Shown: piece after piece, positions 1 to 11,455 of the stretch
How the letters are laid out: every line of letters starts with the position of its first letter
How positions within the stretch are numbered: the first letter of the stretch is position 1
Assembly (NCBI GenBank): GCA_021234155.1
Contig: JAJEKV010000002.1
Coordinates: 21,603,726-21,667,725 of the forward strand
Origin: Isoetes taiwanensis
Lineage: Eukaryota > Streptophyta > Lycopodiopsida > Isoetales > Isoetaceae
Length of the DNA: 64,000 bases
Direction of reading: 5' to 3'
The notes under the pieces: model-generated
Seen by the model: only the letters and a program-made list of their open reading frames with translations
Databases searched by the model: none
What the model was told of the DNA's origin: nothing
Made by a program: the position numbers and the translations under genes

Positions 1-915
1 CCAAAAAATACAATGCTAATAGATGAGTGGCTGATGTACCTGTCGAAAGCTTATCACCGGGATTAAAAAACCCCGCCCTTTCGGGTTTTCGAGGAAAAAC
101 CCTAGTGATAAGCCTTCGGCAAGGGGCTTGGACAAACGTAAGGCATAGAAATCGCTCCCAAAAAATCCCCGCATGGAGAAGTCGAAACAGATGTCGCTCG
201 CCAACCTGTACCTGCACATCACCAACACAACAAACGAGACAACACAAACATACTAGAGAATAGCATCACCCAGGGGGTGGAAAAAAAGCATCACCCAGCG
301 GGTGGAAGAAAAACATGATAAACAGAAACTTGTGCACAATACAATAAACAAAGAAGGGGCGGGAGGGTGGGTTCAAAGAGAATAAGGTATTGCTGAGAGA
401 AGAGGAAGCGCCGATGAGACGTTGATGCAGAACCGCACCTAAAATAGCGAAACCCCAACCAGAGAGGGCATGCACCGCATGCATGCATGCAAGACAGGCA
501 TGCTCGCCCCATCCTAGAATGTCGATCCGATGTCTCGGATTGAAGCGATTCTAGAATGGGGCTCGCATGAAACCAACAAACTGCTCGACTACCAGAGAAC
601 TTCCTTATCAAACTAGAATCGAGGACGAAGGTCACAGGACGAAGGCTAAAGAAGGGCCGAGGCCGAGAAAGGGCCAGAAACGCCAAATGGGCCAAACCAA
701 GCAGGAAGAAGCCCCTCTCCTGCCTGGAAAGAATTCAAAGAGAATAAGGTACTGCTGAGAGAAGAGGAAGCGCCGATGAGATGTTGATGCAGAACCGCGC
801 CTAAAATAGCGAAACCCCAACCAGAGAGGGCATGCGCCGCATGCATGCATGCAAGACAGGCATGCTCGCCCCATCCTAGAATGTCGATCCGATGTCTCGG
901 ATCGAAGCGATTATA
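1..915 (+). repeat. Hairpin-repeat family, copy A
   Basis: First of three copies (others 51272-52013 minus and 52262-53172 plus). Parts in order: a long hairpin (41-121) with stems 50-57/105-112 and 42-47/115-120; two short hairpins of the form GCATCACCC-nnn-GGGTGG (about 268-306); a long hairpin at 506-562; and a second copy of the last part ending in a hairpin at 886-903. The stretch 372-550 is duplicated at 734-912 (offset 362). The copy runs off the left edge of the window. No convincing reading frame spans it, and its class (foldback, Helitron-like or LTR-related) is unknown. Confidence 0.7.
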
Positions 916-1386
916 TAGGTGTCATGATTGTCCGCCATAAATGCCCACAATAAATGAGTCCACATATGTGTCATGTTGTGGTAATTTTTAAGGAAGAAAA
1001 TAGGTGAGAACAAAAATAGGACACTGCTTTATATAGAAAGAAGCTGGGGTGGTCTTGGCTGGATGCATTTCGAAGAGCTAAGAGATGAAAGAGAGTAGAT
1101 TTGTTTTTAGGGATGGCAAATTACAGACACTCCAGACACCCAGGTCTTTTAAGAAAGCCAGACGGTAGGGTTCCTGTATCTCAACACATTCCCTAAAGCA
1201 ATGAACTAAATGCCATGCTCTTTGATGGTGCACAGCTATGGCTAAGGAATCCAGAACTGGCTCAAGGAATTTAGTTATAGGTATGTTCTCAACTCCGTAG
1301 CCATAGTCGATAGGCATAACAGATTCGGGCTTTTTGTGTTCAGAGAGGCGACAAAATCTTAAAGCAGTGAATTGCGCACATCCCGA
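916..1386. other. Unassigned spacer
   Basis: No coding region, repeat or structural signal was recognised between the hairpin repeat and the Helitron start. Confidence 0.4.
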
Positions 1387-3022
1387 TCATATATATTACT
1401 AAAACTTGCAGGAAGGAATGTAGCAAATGGATTTTCGGCCACAAGAGTTTATCCCAGCTATTGGATCGAAACCAAGAAACATCCACAGGTCTGTGTCCCT
1501 GATTTATTGGGCTCTTCTAGAAGTTAGATTTGTAGCAGGAATGACAAAGGCTTATTAAATGTACAAGTTACCAAATCACAGTAACATTTCCACGTATGCA
1601 TCATGACTAAATCATCTTGGAGTACCAATATACTGAGAGATATTAAATGTTAAACATGATAGGCAAGTCACGCTCTTGCTATGGAACTGCTACAAAAGGA
1701 GCCATGGCTTAAGGATGTGTAGCCCCTGTTGGAGAAGGTATGTTTGTTTGTAGATCGTTTTACGTTTGGTTTTCTTTTAATCTGCATTATTCTCCCTTGC
1801 ATGTGGTCTGTATTGGCATGTGTAAGCATGTGGAATTTGGATCATAAAACTTTCAGTGGTTTCATGTTGTTGTTATCATATTATCTACTTCGATATGAGA
1901 TTTGCACTGGTTTGATTGAATTTAGATTATAATTTTTTTACTCGGTTCAGGTTAATCCCATTGTATATGTTTAGATCACGAAATTTTCATTGGGTTCATG
2001 TTATACTCATTTTATATGTTTAGTTACAGTGCTATCAAGTACAAGGATGCAATCTGGAATGCAATCTTTGTTTACAGAGCAAGACAGAGGCTCTTGCACC
2101 AGCCATGCCTTTGATCATGACGACAATACTTCCTCATGTTGCACCATTGTAGGGCCTTCACAAACACCTCCACATAATCTGCATGGACTTCCCAAACAGC
2201 AACCCACACAGGCATTTTCTCCACATCTAGAACCTCCACGGCTTGCTGCTCCTATGCAAGCACCACCTTAGTAGCACATAATAGCCCGGTTTTCTTAGAA
2301 GGCGGATTTGAAAGGAGAAGGTTTTCTGTTCAGGCTATTTTAACCTGTCTTTGGACTGTTCCTGCTTTAAGCAAATTTACAATCAGAGGTGGGCATCTCT
2401 CAATCTCTTAGGATATGAAAGGCAGCATTTTCGAGTCAGATTTTGCCATGGTACATGACCAAATCAATTATATTGCTCTTAATACGTAACACCACAATGG
2501 CATGATTCTTTTTAAAATTTCCAATGTAATGTCCTTTTGTCTTTTTTCATATATCTCTTTTGGACTCCTGAAGGAGATGGTCTGTAAAAATCATTTGTGA
2601 TTCTACAATCACTTCTTGTTGGTGATACAAGCTCAATGAAGAAGCTCTTAAATGTTTAATATGTCAAGTAATTTTTCCATTGGCAACGTGTTTATTAAAT
2701 GCAATGTGGGCTTTGGAACACATGGTACAACATTGATAAATGAATAGATTACCTTGACACATCTAAATTCTAAGTACACTATTGGTTGATTAGGATTTAA
2801 ATGAGCACCAAAACAATGAACGTGTGTTAGATGACCACCACATAGGCACGATGAATGCTTTAATATTTCTATTGTTGGGAATCAAATTTTAATGACTACA
2901 ATGTTCTCATAGCATTTTCTTATAACAATGAAGAACATCACACGATAAAACATATACAATAAATACAAAAGTATTGTCATGTAACAAGACGGACTTCCCA
3001 CCGAAGGTGGGCAATTTTCTAG
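1387..3022 (+). mobile_element. Non-autonomous Helitron (1.6 kb)
   Basis: The left end reads TCATATATATTACTAAAA after an A. The right end is CTAG (3019-3022) followed by T, with a 6-bp GC-rich hairpin CCCACC-GAA-GGTGGG (2998-3012) just before it. These are the three plant Helitron signatures: 5' TC, hairpin, CTRR, insertion between A and T. No Rep/helicase frame is present, so it would need proteins from elsewhere. The interior includes an open stretch at 1990-2271 without a recognised domain. The 5' end is less certain than the 3' end. Confidence 0.65.
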
Positions 3023-3032
3023 TTAATTTCTA

Positions 3033-3565
3033 AGGCCCAGATTCCACTGAGCCGAACGTTCTTATCTGGATGAATCGGAAAAGTCCACAATAGCATTGTT
3101 TTTTAGCTTTGAGATTCCATTACAGCCCGGCTGTTCCTGATGTGGTGGCAATTATTACAGATTTTACTCCAGGGCAAGATCCCCGGAGAGTTTGACGGTA
3201 CTTTGACAAAAAACTGCGATCTGGAATATGAGTGGAATAATGGCATTGGAATTTAGGGTGATCTCCGACTCGAATGCTAAGGCCCAGATTCCATCAAACG
3301 GCCGTCTGTTACCTCTGGAGTCTCGATCTTCCACCCTAAATACCAGGGCCACCATTCCACTACAATTCCATCAATTCTTGAGCAATACACAGCCACATCC
3401 AGATGGCAGGTTTTTATCACAGTACCAGCAAACTCCCGGGGGATTTTGCCCGGGAGTAAGATCTCTGATAATTGCCGCCACATCAGTAACTGTCGGGGTG
3501 TGCTGGAATCGCAAAACTTAGAAATCGTCCAGGTATGAACTTCCGGCTTAGTGGAATCTGGGCCT
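3033..3565. mobile_element. MITE with about 50-bp terminal inverted repeats
   Basis: AGGCCCAGATTCCACTGAGC at the left matches the reverse complement of the right end near 3526-3565, continuing imperfectly for about 50 bp. A further AGGCCCAGATTCCAT copy occurs at 3279 and an inverted GGGATTTGGGCCT at about 3584, suggesting nesting or internal duplication. No coding capacity. A target-site duplication could not be fixed. Confidence 0.55.
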
Positions 3566-3828
3566 AATAGAAGGAAGTTCAATGGGATTTGGGCCTAAGC
3601 TCCAAGATCTTGACACGCATGCTGGAGGACCAATGAATTTATTCCACTATTTTAAAACATCACTAGGCTAGACGTTCTGCGCCATAGGAAAACTTCCGAT
3701 TTTGCCAGAGGAATTTCGCTGTATGCTATGGTGTATTGCCTCGCCAGCTGGGCCACGTAGGCCACGTTTTTGCTGAGAAAATATGACCATTAGTTCTGCT
3801 CCACAACACGAAGATTCTATCAATCCGC

Positions 3829-3837
3829 TTATAAAAG
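3829..3837 (+). promoter_or_regulatory. TATA box of the GMC-like gene
   Basis: TTATAAAAG lies 98 bp upstream of the ATG at 3935, a normal plant TATA-to-start distance allowing a short 5' leader. It supports 3935 as the true start of a once-functional gene rather than an internal exon. Confidence 0.5.
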
Positions 3838-3934
3838 CAGCACATCACAGGCCCAAAGAGGCACCCAATTCCGGCGCTTCTATTCTACTGCTTCAATTCT
3901 ACAATCTATTCTGCAGCAATTTCGTTTTAGAATC

Positions 3935-4294
3935 ATGGCAGAAATGGCAACGGTGGAGTCTTCTCGGAATTTTAACTACGGCTACCCAACGCCAGGCATC
4001 CAGCATCCAACCGGAAGTCAAGTGATGGATAATCTATTCTTCCTCTCAGAGGCCAAATGGCAAAAAGCTCGCGAGCAGGAGCATTTCGATTACATAGTAA
4101 TCGGGAGCGGATTCTGCGCACTGGGCTTCGTCTCGCAGATCCTAAAAAACAAACCGGATTCCAGGATCCTGGTCCTTGAAAGAGGCCCGTTTTTTCTTCC
4201 CGAGCATTTCCAGGCCCTGCCTTTACCATTCCAGAACGCAGTGGGCGGAACGTCCGAGACCTTTCCCTGGACTTTATCCTCCATAACGGCCACT
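3935..4294 (+). pseudogene. GMC-type FAD oxidoreductase, 5' fragment
   Basis: About 120 codons open from an ATG behind a TATA box. Residues about 51-70 carry a dinucleotide-binding fold (FDYIVIGSGFCALG), followed by the second strand ending in an acidic residue (ILVLERG, about 78-84) and by VGGTSETFPW. This is the FAD-binding N terminus of glucose-methanol-choline-like flavoproteins. The frame then runs into antisense Copia DNA at roughly 4275-4330. No later part of the enzyme (for example the C-terminal active-site His region) was found, so the gene is truncated. The substrate cannot be inferred. The family call rests on the nucleotide-binding motif and overall look. Confidence 0.55.
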
Positions 4295-4299
4295 AGCTC

Positions 4300-5365
4300 T
4301 CCCCCTAGGTACATTAAGTGGCAGCTCAGCTTCAGCATGGAATCGTTTAAAAGCTTCAAATGCTTGATCTTTAGTTCTCAATGTATAACACTTGGTTTTT
4401 CTGGAAAAATCATCAGTAAACGTAATAAAGTATCTTTTTCCATGTATACTTCTAACATTTAAAGGTCTACAAAGATCACTGTGTATTAACTCAATGACTT
4501 CTTTGGCTCTTTGTCCTTTCTTTGGAAATGATAGTCTGCATGATTTGCCTTTAAGACAGCCAATACAATGAAAGTTTTCCTCCTTTCTTTTTTCTGCTGT
4601 AATATGCCCTAATTTAATCATGAGATCCAAGTTATTAGCATGAGTATGTCCTAAGCGTTCATGCCATATTTTGTAGGTAGGAGCTGTAATTGCATTTATA
4701 CTTCCAAGCACATTGTTGTGAAATCCAAACAGTCTGCCAATTCTCTTTCCCAAAAATTTCATTTCATTATTCAAAAGAACTTTGCAACAATGTGTCTCAA
4801 AATGAACATAATATCCCAAATCTACTAGCTGAGTTACAAAGATCGGGTTTTTAACTAGGTTTGGCACACACAATACATTCTCTAGAATGATTGGTTTGCC
4901 TTCTAAATCAAACAACTCCAGCATACCTGCTTATTCTACTTTTTGCATGTTTCCATCTCCCATCTGCACAAAACTTGAGTTCTTGAAGATTTTTGCCTTT
5001 AGCTTGGAAGGTGATCTAATCACGCTTCTTTCAGCTCCACTATCTAACACATATAAATTGTCATCATTCTTCAGTTTGTTTTCTGAAATTACTGACAATA
5101 GTTTAGATTTTCTGACCTCTGCATTTTCGTCAAACTCCTCTTCTGGCTCACTTGCTTGCTCTATAGCAATGTTGACTTGTGCAGATTTACCCCTACCTTT
5201 GTCTTGAGTTCTTCTTCCTCTAGAAGTAGATCCCCTGCCTCTGCCAGCTTTGAATGTATTTGTATCCTTATTTTTTGAAAAATCCTTGGGACTAGAATAA
5301 TTTGTAGCCAAGTGGCCATAACCTTGGCAGTTATAACATTTGATTCCCTTAGATAGTTTGGAACA
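4300..5365 (-). mobile_element. Truncated Ty1/Copia polyprotein
   Basis: Reading leftward from 5365: a zinc knuckle CYNCQGYGHLATNY whose last Cys is changed; an aspartic protease motif (LDSGAERSV); then GAG-pre-integrase with HERLGH and CIGCLKGK; and the start of the integrase core (IHSDLCRPL, FTDDFSRK). The frame is broken near 4925-4931. The integrase catalytic D,D35E region, RT, RNase H and both LTRs are missing. The left end is fused to the GMC gene and the right end (near 5363) to the 26-bp minisatellite. It is therefore a doubly truncated relic. Confidence 0.85.
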
Positions 5366-5519
5366 TGTAATGGTAAACCTGGACATGTAAGTGTAATGGT
5401 TAGCCTGGACATGCAAGTCTAGTGGTAAACCTGGACATGCAAGTGTAATAGTAAACCTGGACATGTAAGTGTAATGGTAAACCTGGACATGTAGGTGTAA
5501 TTGTTAGCCTGGACAACCA
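5363..5519. repeat. 26-bp minisatellite, left part
   Basis: About six units of the type GGTAAACCTGGACATGTAAG + TGTAAT, with the variant GGTTAGCCTGGACATG. The array ends abruptly at 5519 where the Helitron begins and resumes at 10259. Three units make 78 bp, so the array stays open in some frames and gives spurious repeat peptides fused to the Copia frame. Confidence 0.9.
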
Positions 5520-8500
5520 TCTTCTTTTTTATTTTGGGAGCATGTTGGGTTTCGTGCCAAAGGGAACGCCGCATCTTACGCCGCATGCGGCGTTCCCTCT
5601 CCCCGCCTGCGGGTCTTTTTTTTCGTCTGCGTCTGTTCCTTTTTCGTTTGCGGTGGTCTTCCTCCTACAATGGTTCAAATTCCAGAGGGAAAGAAGCGGC
5701 ATAGGAAGGCGATGGTCCTGACCCGGGCTTCTCTTCTGAAATGGTGTTCTCACGTCTGAGATGGGGAGCCAACATTTTCTTTTTCGGCCCCATTCAAGGT
5801 ACCGCTTTCACGCGTCATTTCTTCTCCATCCGCATTCAACTAGAAAATTGCTGAATGAAAACAGCAACTTTGCCGCATAGATGCCGTCCTTACAAAAGCC
5901 TTTGGCGTTATGGAGCTTCATAGCTGAAGAGGAGGTTGCAATGCTTGGGAACTGCTCTTGGCATTGCTCTTGGCATATGATGACGATCATACGATCCGTG
6001 CCATTTCTATTCCTTCGATTTTTATTGAGCAGTGCACCATTTCCTTGATGCAGCTTCCATTTAGCTTCATTTCAGGAGAAGATTAACTGTAATGAAATGG
6101 CAAGGCCGTATACATACTTCTAGCTTTGAATCAGATGCATTTGCAGTTGTGGATGCACTTCTGACCACTAAGGGCGATGATTGTAACTCTATCATACATC
6201 GGCTAGCACCTGTAGAAGCAAAATGTTATAGCTTTGTGTGTTGTTATGCTTCTTCTGACCAAGCTACTTCTTTGCATTTTGTATGTCATATTGTACTCTT
6301 GAGATCTTGCTCTGTTCTTCTTTTCTGATCTAATTTGTTAGTTTGCTTCCTTAATAATTGATGTAGATATCAACATTCTGACAACAATCACGTGATTGTC
6401 TTCCAGGTTATTCTTGCTCAGAACAAAAAGTTTTCATTGTCATTTATGACTGTTTGGGTATGCCCAGGATGTAGCAATCTGAGGTAAGCATGCGTTGAGT
6501 TATGCTTTGAATTTGTAAGTTTTATTCTTTGATTTAGCATACCTTGATTGTTTCTTTAATGGATTTGCTTACTCTTCTCTGTCTTATATTTTGGCACTCC
6601 TGGCTATAGCAGAAGCTCTTCTATTTTTGCACGTCCGGCTATGGCAGAAGGCGTTCATCACAGGTAAGATTTTACATCTGGCTTAACCATTACGATATGG
6701 ATTGAGCTTTCATGATTTTCAAGTTTCGAAAACATTTCCCTATGATTTTTCTTGCATTCTTTGCCATTTCATCCATTCAATCCTCTGCCATGCATTTTTT
6801 TGGCAAACCTTTTTTCTTATCCGGCCATGTTTTTTTTTCTTTCTTTCTTTCCACAATCAGTCTCTCTGCTCACTAGATCAGCCTTTCTTCAGTGACTAAT
6901 GTGATCATGTGCTCACGAGGCGGTGCAGAATGATATTAGATTTCAGATATTTTAACTGATTTGGTGATAACACTGGCTGTGCTTGATGCAGAAAGGGTGA
7001 TTTCAGTTTAGCAGTCTCGAGCATTGTCACCTTGCAATAAAAGATATGGATTTGAGTTTAGAAATCATCAACACGTAAGTCACTCATGTATGTCTTTCTC
7101 TGTTATGGCTTTGCAATGATGGGCTTTGAATTAAGGAAGCTCCTTTTCAACATGACTTCAAATCCTAAACTATGAGCTGCAAGAGTTAAAGCATCAACTT
7201 ATCTTTCAAAAATGTGGATTGTATTCCTTCGTCTTTTTGTTTTAAAAGGCACCTTTGTATTCTCTCTGTTTATCTATCTGCATGGCTTATTGGAACTATA
7301 TTCTCATTTCCGTCAACTGGCAGTTGATGGGTGGCATGGTTTGCAGGCAATATTCTATACCATGGTTTGCATGGTTTGTCAGCAATATTCTGTAAGTATC
7401 TCACTGCTTATATCTATGATATCTCATTTAGAGGCATGCATATGAGATCTATTCTTAATGATTCAAACTCTATTTGCATGGAGGTTCTTTTTTGTTTGGA
7501 CTCAATTCCTTATCATTCTTTTGGAAAAAAAATGCATATGCATGCATTTTGCTTTGCATTATTTGTGCAAAATTATTTGATCCACATGAAGAAATAGTTA
7601 ACATCCCACATGTACTTTTATTTCTTTTTATTTTTTTGGCATAGTCTTCTTTTATGACGCGAACCTAAATCTTTGTAGCGCATCTGATTTGTTGCATAAG
7701 ATGAGCACAGATTGGGAGCACATCTGATGTAAGTATGCTTTTTACCTTTCTAATTTCTCTCTTATTTTTTCTATCATTGTTTATCATTGAGTAATTTCTT
7801 AAGTAAATCTCTGATACATCTTGATGCAACAGTTGTCTTAGACGGACGTCCTTCCTCATCTCTGCAAAAACCAGAGCCAGACATCCTAGCCTATCCTAAC
7901 CTGTAGATCACGCGCTCTCTGCCATAGCTTGCCTCCTGCAAAACTGGAAGATATAGAAAGACCCCTTGATTTGAAGCAAACCTTCAGTGCTGCGTGACAG
8001 ATTAATTGCTGGGTTTAATGCTAAACCTTCACGATTCTAAGTGATCTTTCAAGCAGTGTCTTATATGCATAGAGTACGCCATTTTTGGCAACACACAAGA
8101 GGGGCAGATGAGACTCCCTTGGTTGGCATGTGTTTCTTCAAAACCTTGGCTGATCAAGGTATCATATGTTGGCTTTCCAGGACAATTCAGCTCTTTGTGC
8201 TTCTCAGTGATAATATTCCACCATTTTAATACAATCTAGCAGTGCCTAATCATAAATTGAACCAGACATGATTTAGAGTGGCTTTATGTTTCAAATACGG
8301 ATTGTCCACGAAAAGAAGATTTATCTGGATAGTTTTCTGAATACTCAGCTGACAGTTTCATCTTAAAGACCTGGGTCTTTAAATATAGACCTCTCATTCA
8401 AGGTGAGGCTTTCCATGGTACAACTCAGGGTGTCTTCTCACAAGTTGGCTGTCAAGGAAGGTTGAAGGGCTAAACATCTTAATCGTGAGGACAGGAAGTG

Positions 8501-10258
8501 TCCTTTGTGTGACTTGGACTTATTAAGTCTGAGAAACTTCCAGCTGCTTTGTTTATGACATTATTAGAGGAAGATACACTTCCTCTTTAGAGATCTAATA
8601 ATTCTGCAGCAGAATTATGACCAGAAATGTATGGCCTGTTCTACAAATGCTCTCAACAACAGAAGGGGCATCCATAAGGAAAATGAGACCATTATTCTTC
8701 AAGAGCTGGAGCAAGAAGATAGTGTGGAGGAGGAACCGCAAAAGAAAAGGAAGTCCCCTGATCCCAATAGCGGTTTCCAAAAGAATAGAATGCTCCGGAA
8801 AGCAAAAGCGGTCACTGCAAAACAGGAGGCATGGCAGCAAGGGACCAAACTTTGATATAAATTAAGGTGTAGGTTTTCTGTCTATTATGGTTATATAAAA
8901 TGCTGGATGCCTTCTGAACAGGCCTAACATGCCGTATTTATATGACCCATGGACCCTATGGGTCTTCAACAGATGTTAATAAAATCTTCTTCCTCCCTCC
9001 CTCTGTGGCTGAGAAAATACTATTGTTTGTAGATTTGCAGCTGCAAGCTGATGGTATCTACTTCACCCTTGAGCACGATGTGTATGACTGGACTAAACTT
9101 CAAACAGAAAGATCACCCGCCATCTCTGCCTTGCAGATCAAGGTGCTTGCTATGCACTGTCACCTGAAATGATCTTTATTGTTCCACTAACTGTTAATAG
9201 ACAAAGACTAATTTTTCTATAATTTGTTTCATGTCTGCAGCACGGACTGGATCGGTTTGACATGTTTAGGTAACATGGCTTTTTTACTTTGTTCATTTCG
9301 TCTGTTGAGGTTGAGCACCAGGGTGATGGATTGCTATTGCCATGTGGCTTTGGTTTTTGCAGCAACCAATATAGGGATAACAATAAGCTCTTTGAGACGA
9401 AACATAGACAATCTCAACAGATACAAAATATTCAAGATATTTTCGCTGGAGCAAATCAGGTCTGTCTTCGGCTTCATTTCCTCAGTCTAGATGTATAACT
9501 GATCTTCCTGAGCGGAAATATTCTCTTACAAATGAGCTGCAAACCCATGTGTCTGATGCCGTGTTTAAAGTGCATTGTGTCCATAAAAATTGTCTGTATT
9601 TTTACCCTTGAACGGTTAAATGTGTGCATTCGAAACCATTTTAAGTGTGAAAGTACATGGATATCTCAAACTTGGAAAAAACAGGAGGTAATTGATGTGC
9701 TTAACTGCATATTTGTTATTGGACATTAAGAGGACTTTATGATGCAGTTTGAAATTCATGTAACACAAATTTTGTACACTTCCTTGATAGGTTCTTTCTT
9801 TAATCGATGCTAATGGTTCTTTTCATCCTTTTTTGTACTACAATCACAAAGATATTTGCCAATAGTAAGACCATTCTGATGAGCTCGAGACAACCATTAT
9901 TTTTTCTCAACCCTTTTTGATGCAGTAAAAATCTTTAGGAAACTACACACCCCAACGCCAAAGTGATGACTTTATGTGTACTTTGATTCTTGCTTGCTTA
10001 CGATGACCAAGTGCATTGACCAACATCTCATCTATGCAGTTGGATAAAGTCAACATTCCATGTGTAGATAAGAAGCTACAACTATCACGTTTAGTTCACA
10101 AACATCAAATATAATCCTCACTTCATCTACATGCTCACTACAATTTCCTCCCCCATCCCATTTCAGCAATCCATTCTATCTGCCTATGCATTCTATTGCA
10201 CTAAAACATTTCATGTGGCCACAATTAATGCCCGACATTGTCGGGCACGCGTTTCTAG
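5520..10258 (+). mobile_element. Non-autonomous Helitron (4.7 kb) inside the minisatellite
   Basis: It begins TCTTCTTTTTTATTTTGGG after an A. It ends CTAG (10255-10258) before a T, with hairpin GCCCGAC-ATT-GTCGGGC (10230-10246) 8 bp upstream of CTAG. The flanks GGACAACCA and TGTATATTGGTAAACC together match an uninterrupted unit of the same array near 10455-10480 (GGACAACCATGTATAGTTGT), which proves A/T insertion. Inside there is a hairpin at 5561-5598 and several short open stretches with splice-like borders (about 6092-6328, 8617-8860, 8942-9172), but no Rep/helicase or RPA domain. Captured gene fragments are possible, and none was identified. Confidence 0.9.
5561..5598. repeat. Perfect 14-bp inverted repeat in Helitron
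   Basis: AGGGAACGCCGCAT (5561-5574) and ATGCGGCGTTCCCT (5585-5598) are exact complements around a 10-nt loop, about 40 bp inside the 5' end of the Helitron. Confidence 0.8.
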
Positions 10259-11150
10259 TGTATATTGGTAAACCTAGACAACTAAGTCTAGTGGTTAGTG
10301 GTAAACCTGGACATGTAAGTGTAATGGTAAACCTGGACATGTGATTAGCCTGGACATGTAAGTGTAATGGTTAGCCTGGACATGCAAGTGTAATGGTTAG
10401 CCTGGACATGTAGGTGTAATTGTTAGCCTGGACATGTAGGTGTAATGGTTAGCCTGGACAACCATGTATAGTTGTAAACCTAGACAACTAAGTCTAGTGG
10501 TAAACCTGGACATGTAAGTGTAATGGTAAACTTGGACATGTAAGTGTAATGGTTAGCCTGGACATGCAAGTGTAATGGTAAACCTGGACATGTAAGTGTA
10601 ATGGTAAACTTGGACATGTAAGTGTAATGGTAAACCTGGACATGTAAGTGTAATGGTTAGCCCGGACAACCATGTCTAGTGGTAAACCTAGACATGCCTA
10701 GTGGTAAACCCAGGCAAGCCTAGTAGTAAACTTAGACATGTGTGGTGGTAAATCTGGACATGAAAGTGTAATGGTAAACCTGGACATGTAAGTGTAATGG
10801 TAAACCTGACATGTACGTGTAATGGTTAGCCTGGACAACCATGTATAGTGATAAACCTAGACAACCAAGTGTAATGGTAAACCTGGACCATGCAAGTGTA
10901 ATGGTAAACGTAGACATGTAAGTGTAATGGTTAGCCTGGACATGCAAGTGTAATGGTAAACCTGGACATGCAAGTGTAATGGTTAGCCTGGAGATGCAAG
11001 TGTAATGGTAAACTTGGACATGCAAGTGTAATGGTAAACTTGGACATGCAAGTGTAATGGTAAACCTGGACATGTAAGTGTAATGGTTAGCCTGGAGAGC
11101 CATATGTAGTGGTAAACCCGGACATGCAAGTGTAATGGTAAACCTAGGCG
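10259..11150. repeat. 26-bp minisatellite, right part
   Basis: About 33 units mixing GGTAAACCTGGACATG and GGTTAGCCTGGACATG cores, spaced by TAAGTGTAAT or CAAGTGTAAT. Longer higher-order variants (GGACAACCATGTATAG..., CTAGACAACTAAGTCTAGTG) recur at irregular intervals. It is not a CRISPR array: there are no unique spacers and the context is eukaryotic. Confidence 0.95.
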
Positions 11151-11455
11151 GGGAATTTTATTTGGAGGGTTTTTTTGGAGATGGCTTGGAGGGTTCCATG
11201 GGAGAATATTCCTTAGAATATTCTATTGTAGCATGTCGCACCAGTCGCCAATTTTTTTTCCATGTAGCAAAATTCACTATAAGACCTTTTAACATAAAAC
11301 AAATTTGCGTTAATGAACATGTGTAGTGTGAAGGTTATAACATATACCATAATGAAATCAGTTTGAGTCAACATTTAGCGAATTCGCTAATTACCACATT
11401 AATAATAACTATTATAATTTGATATGGAAATCTTCCTACCAAGGACTATTTTTCC
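11151..11455. other. AT-rich spacer
   Basis: No gene was recognised between the minisatellite and the 3' end of the transposase relic. The stretch probably holds 3' flanking DNA of that transposase. Confidence 0.4.

Noticed and set aside
30-50. CTGATG...GAAA resembling a hammerhead ribozyme core in copies A and B of the hairpin repeat
   Set aside because: No proper stem II between the two motifs, no NUH cleavage triplet after the third stem, and copy C lacks it; the long hairpin explains the pairing.
1990-2271. Open frame with HxxH-like and Pro-rich residues in the first Helitron
   Set aside because: It is short, has no family motif and no clear start context; not supported as a gene.
8617-9172. 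Open stretches inside the 4.7-kb Helitron as genes
   Set aside because: Composition is partly coding-like, but there is no recognised domain, no consistent exon chain and alternative frames are equally open.
10259-11150. Regular repeats that might suggest a CRISPR array or a repeat protein
   Set aside because: There are no unique spacers and the setting is a plant nucleus. The open frames across it arise because three 26-bp units make 78 bp.
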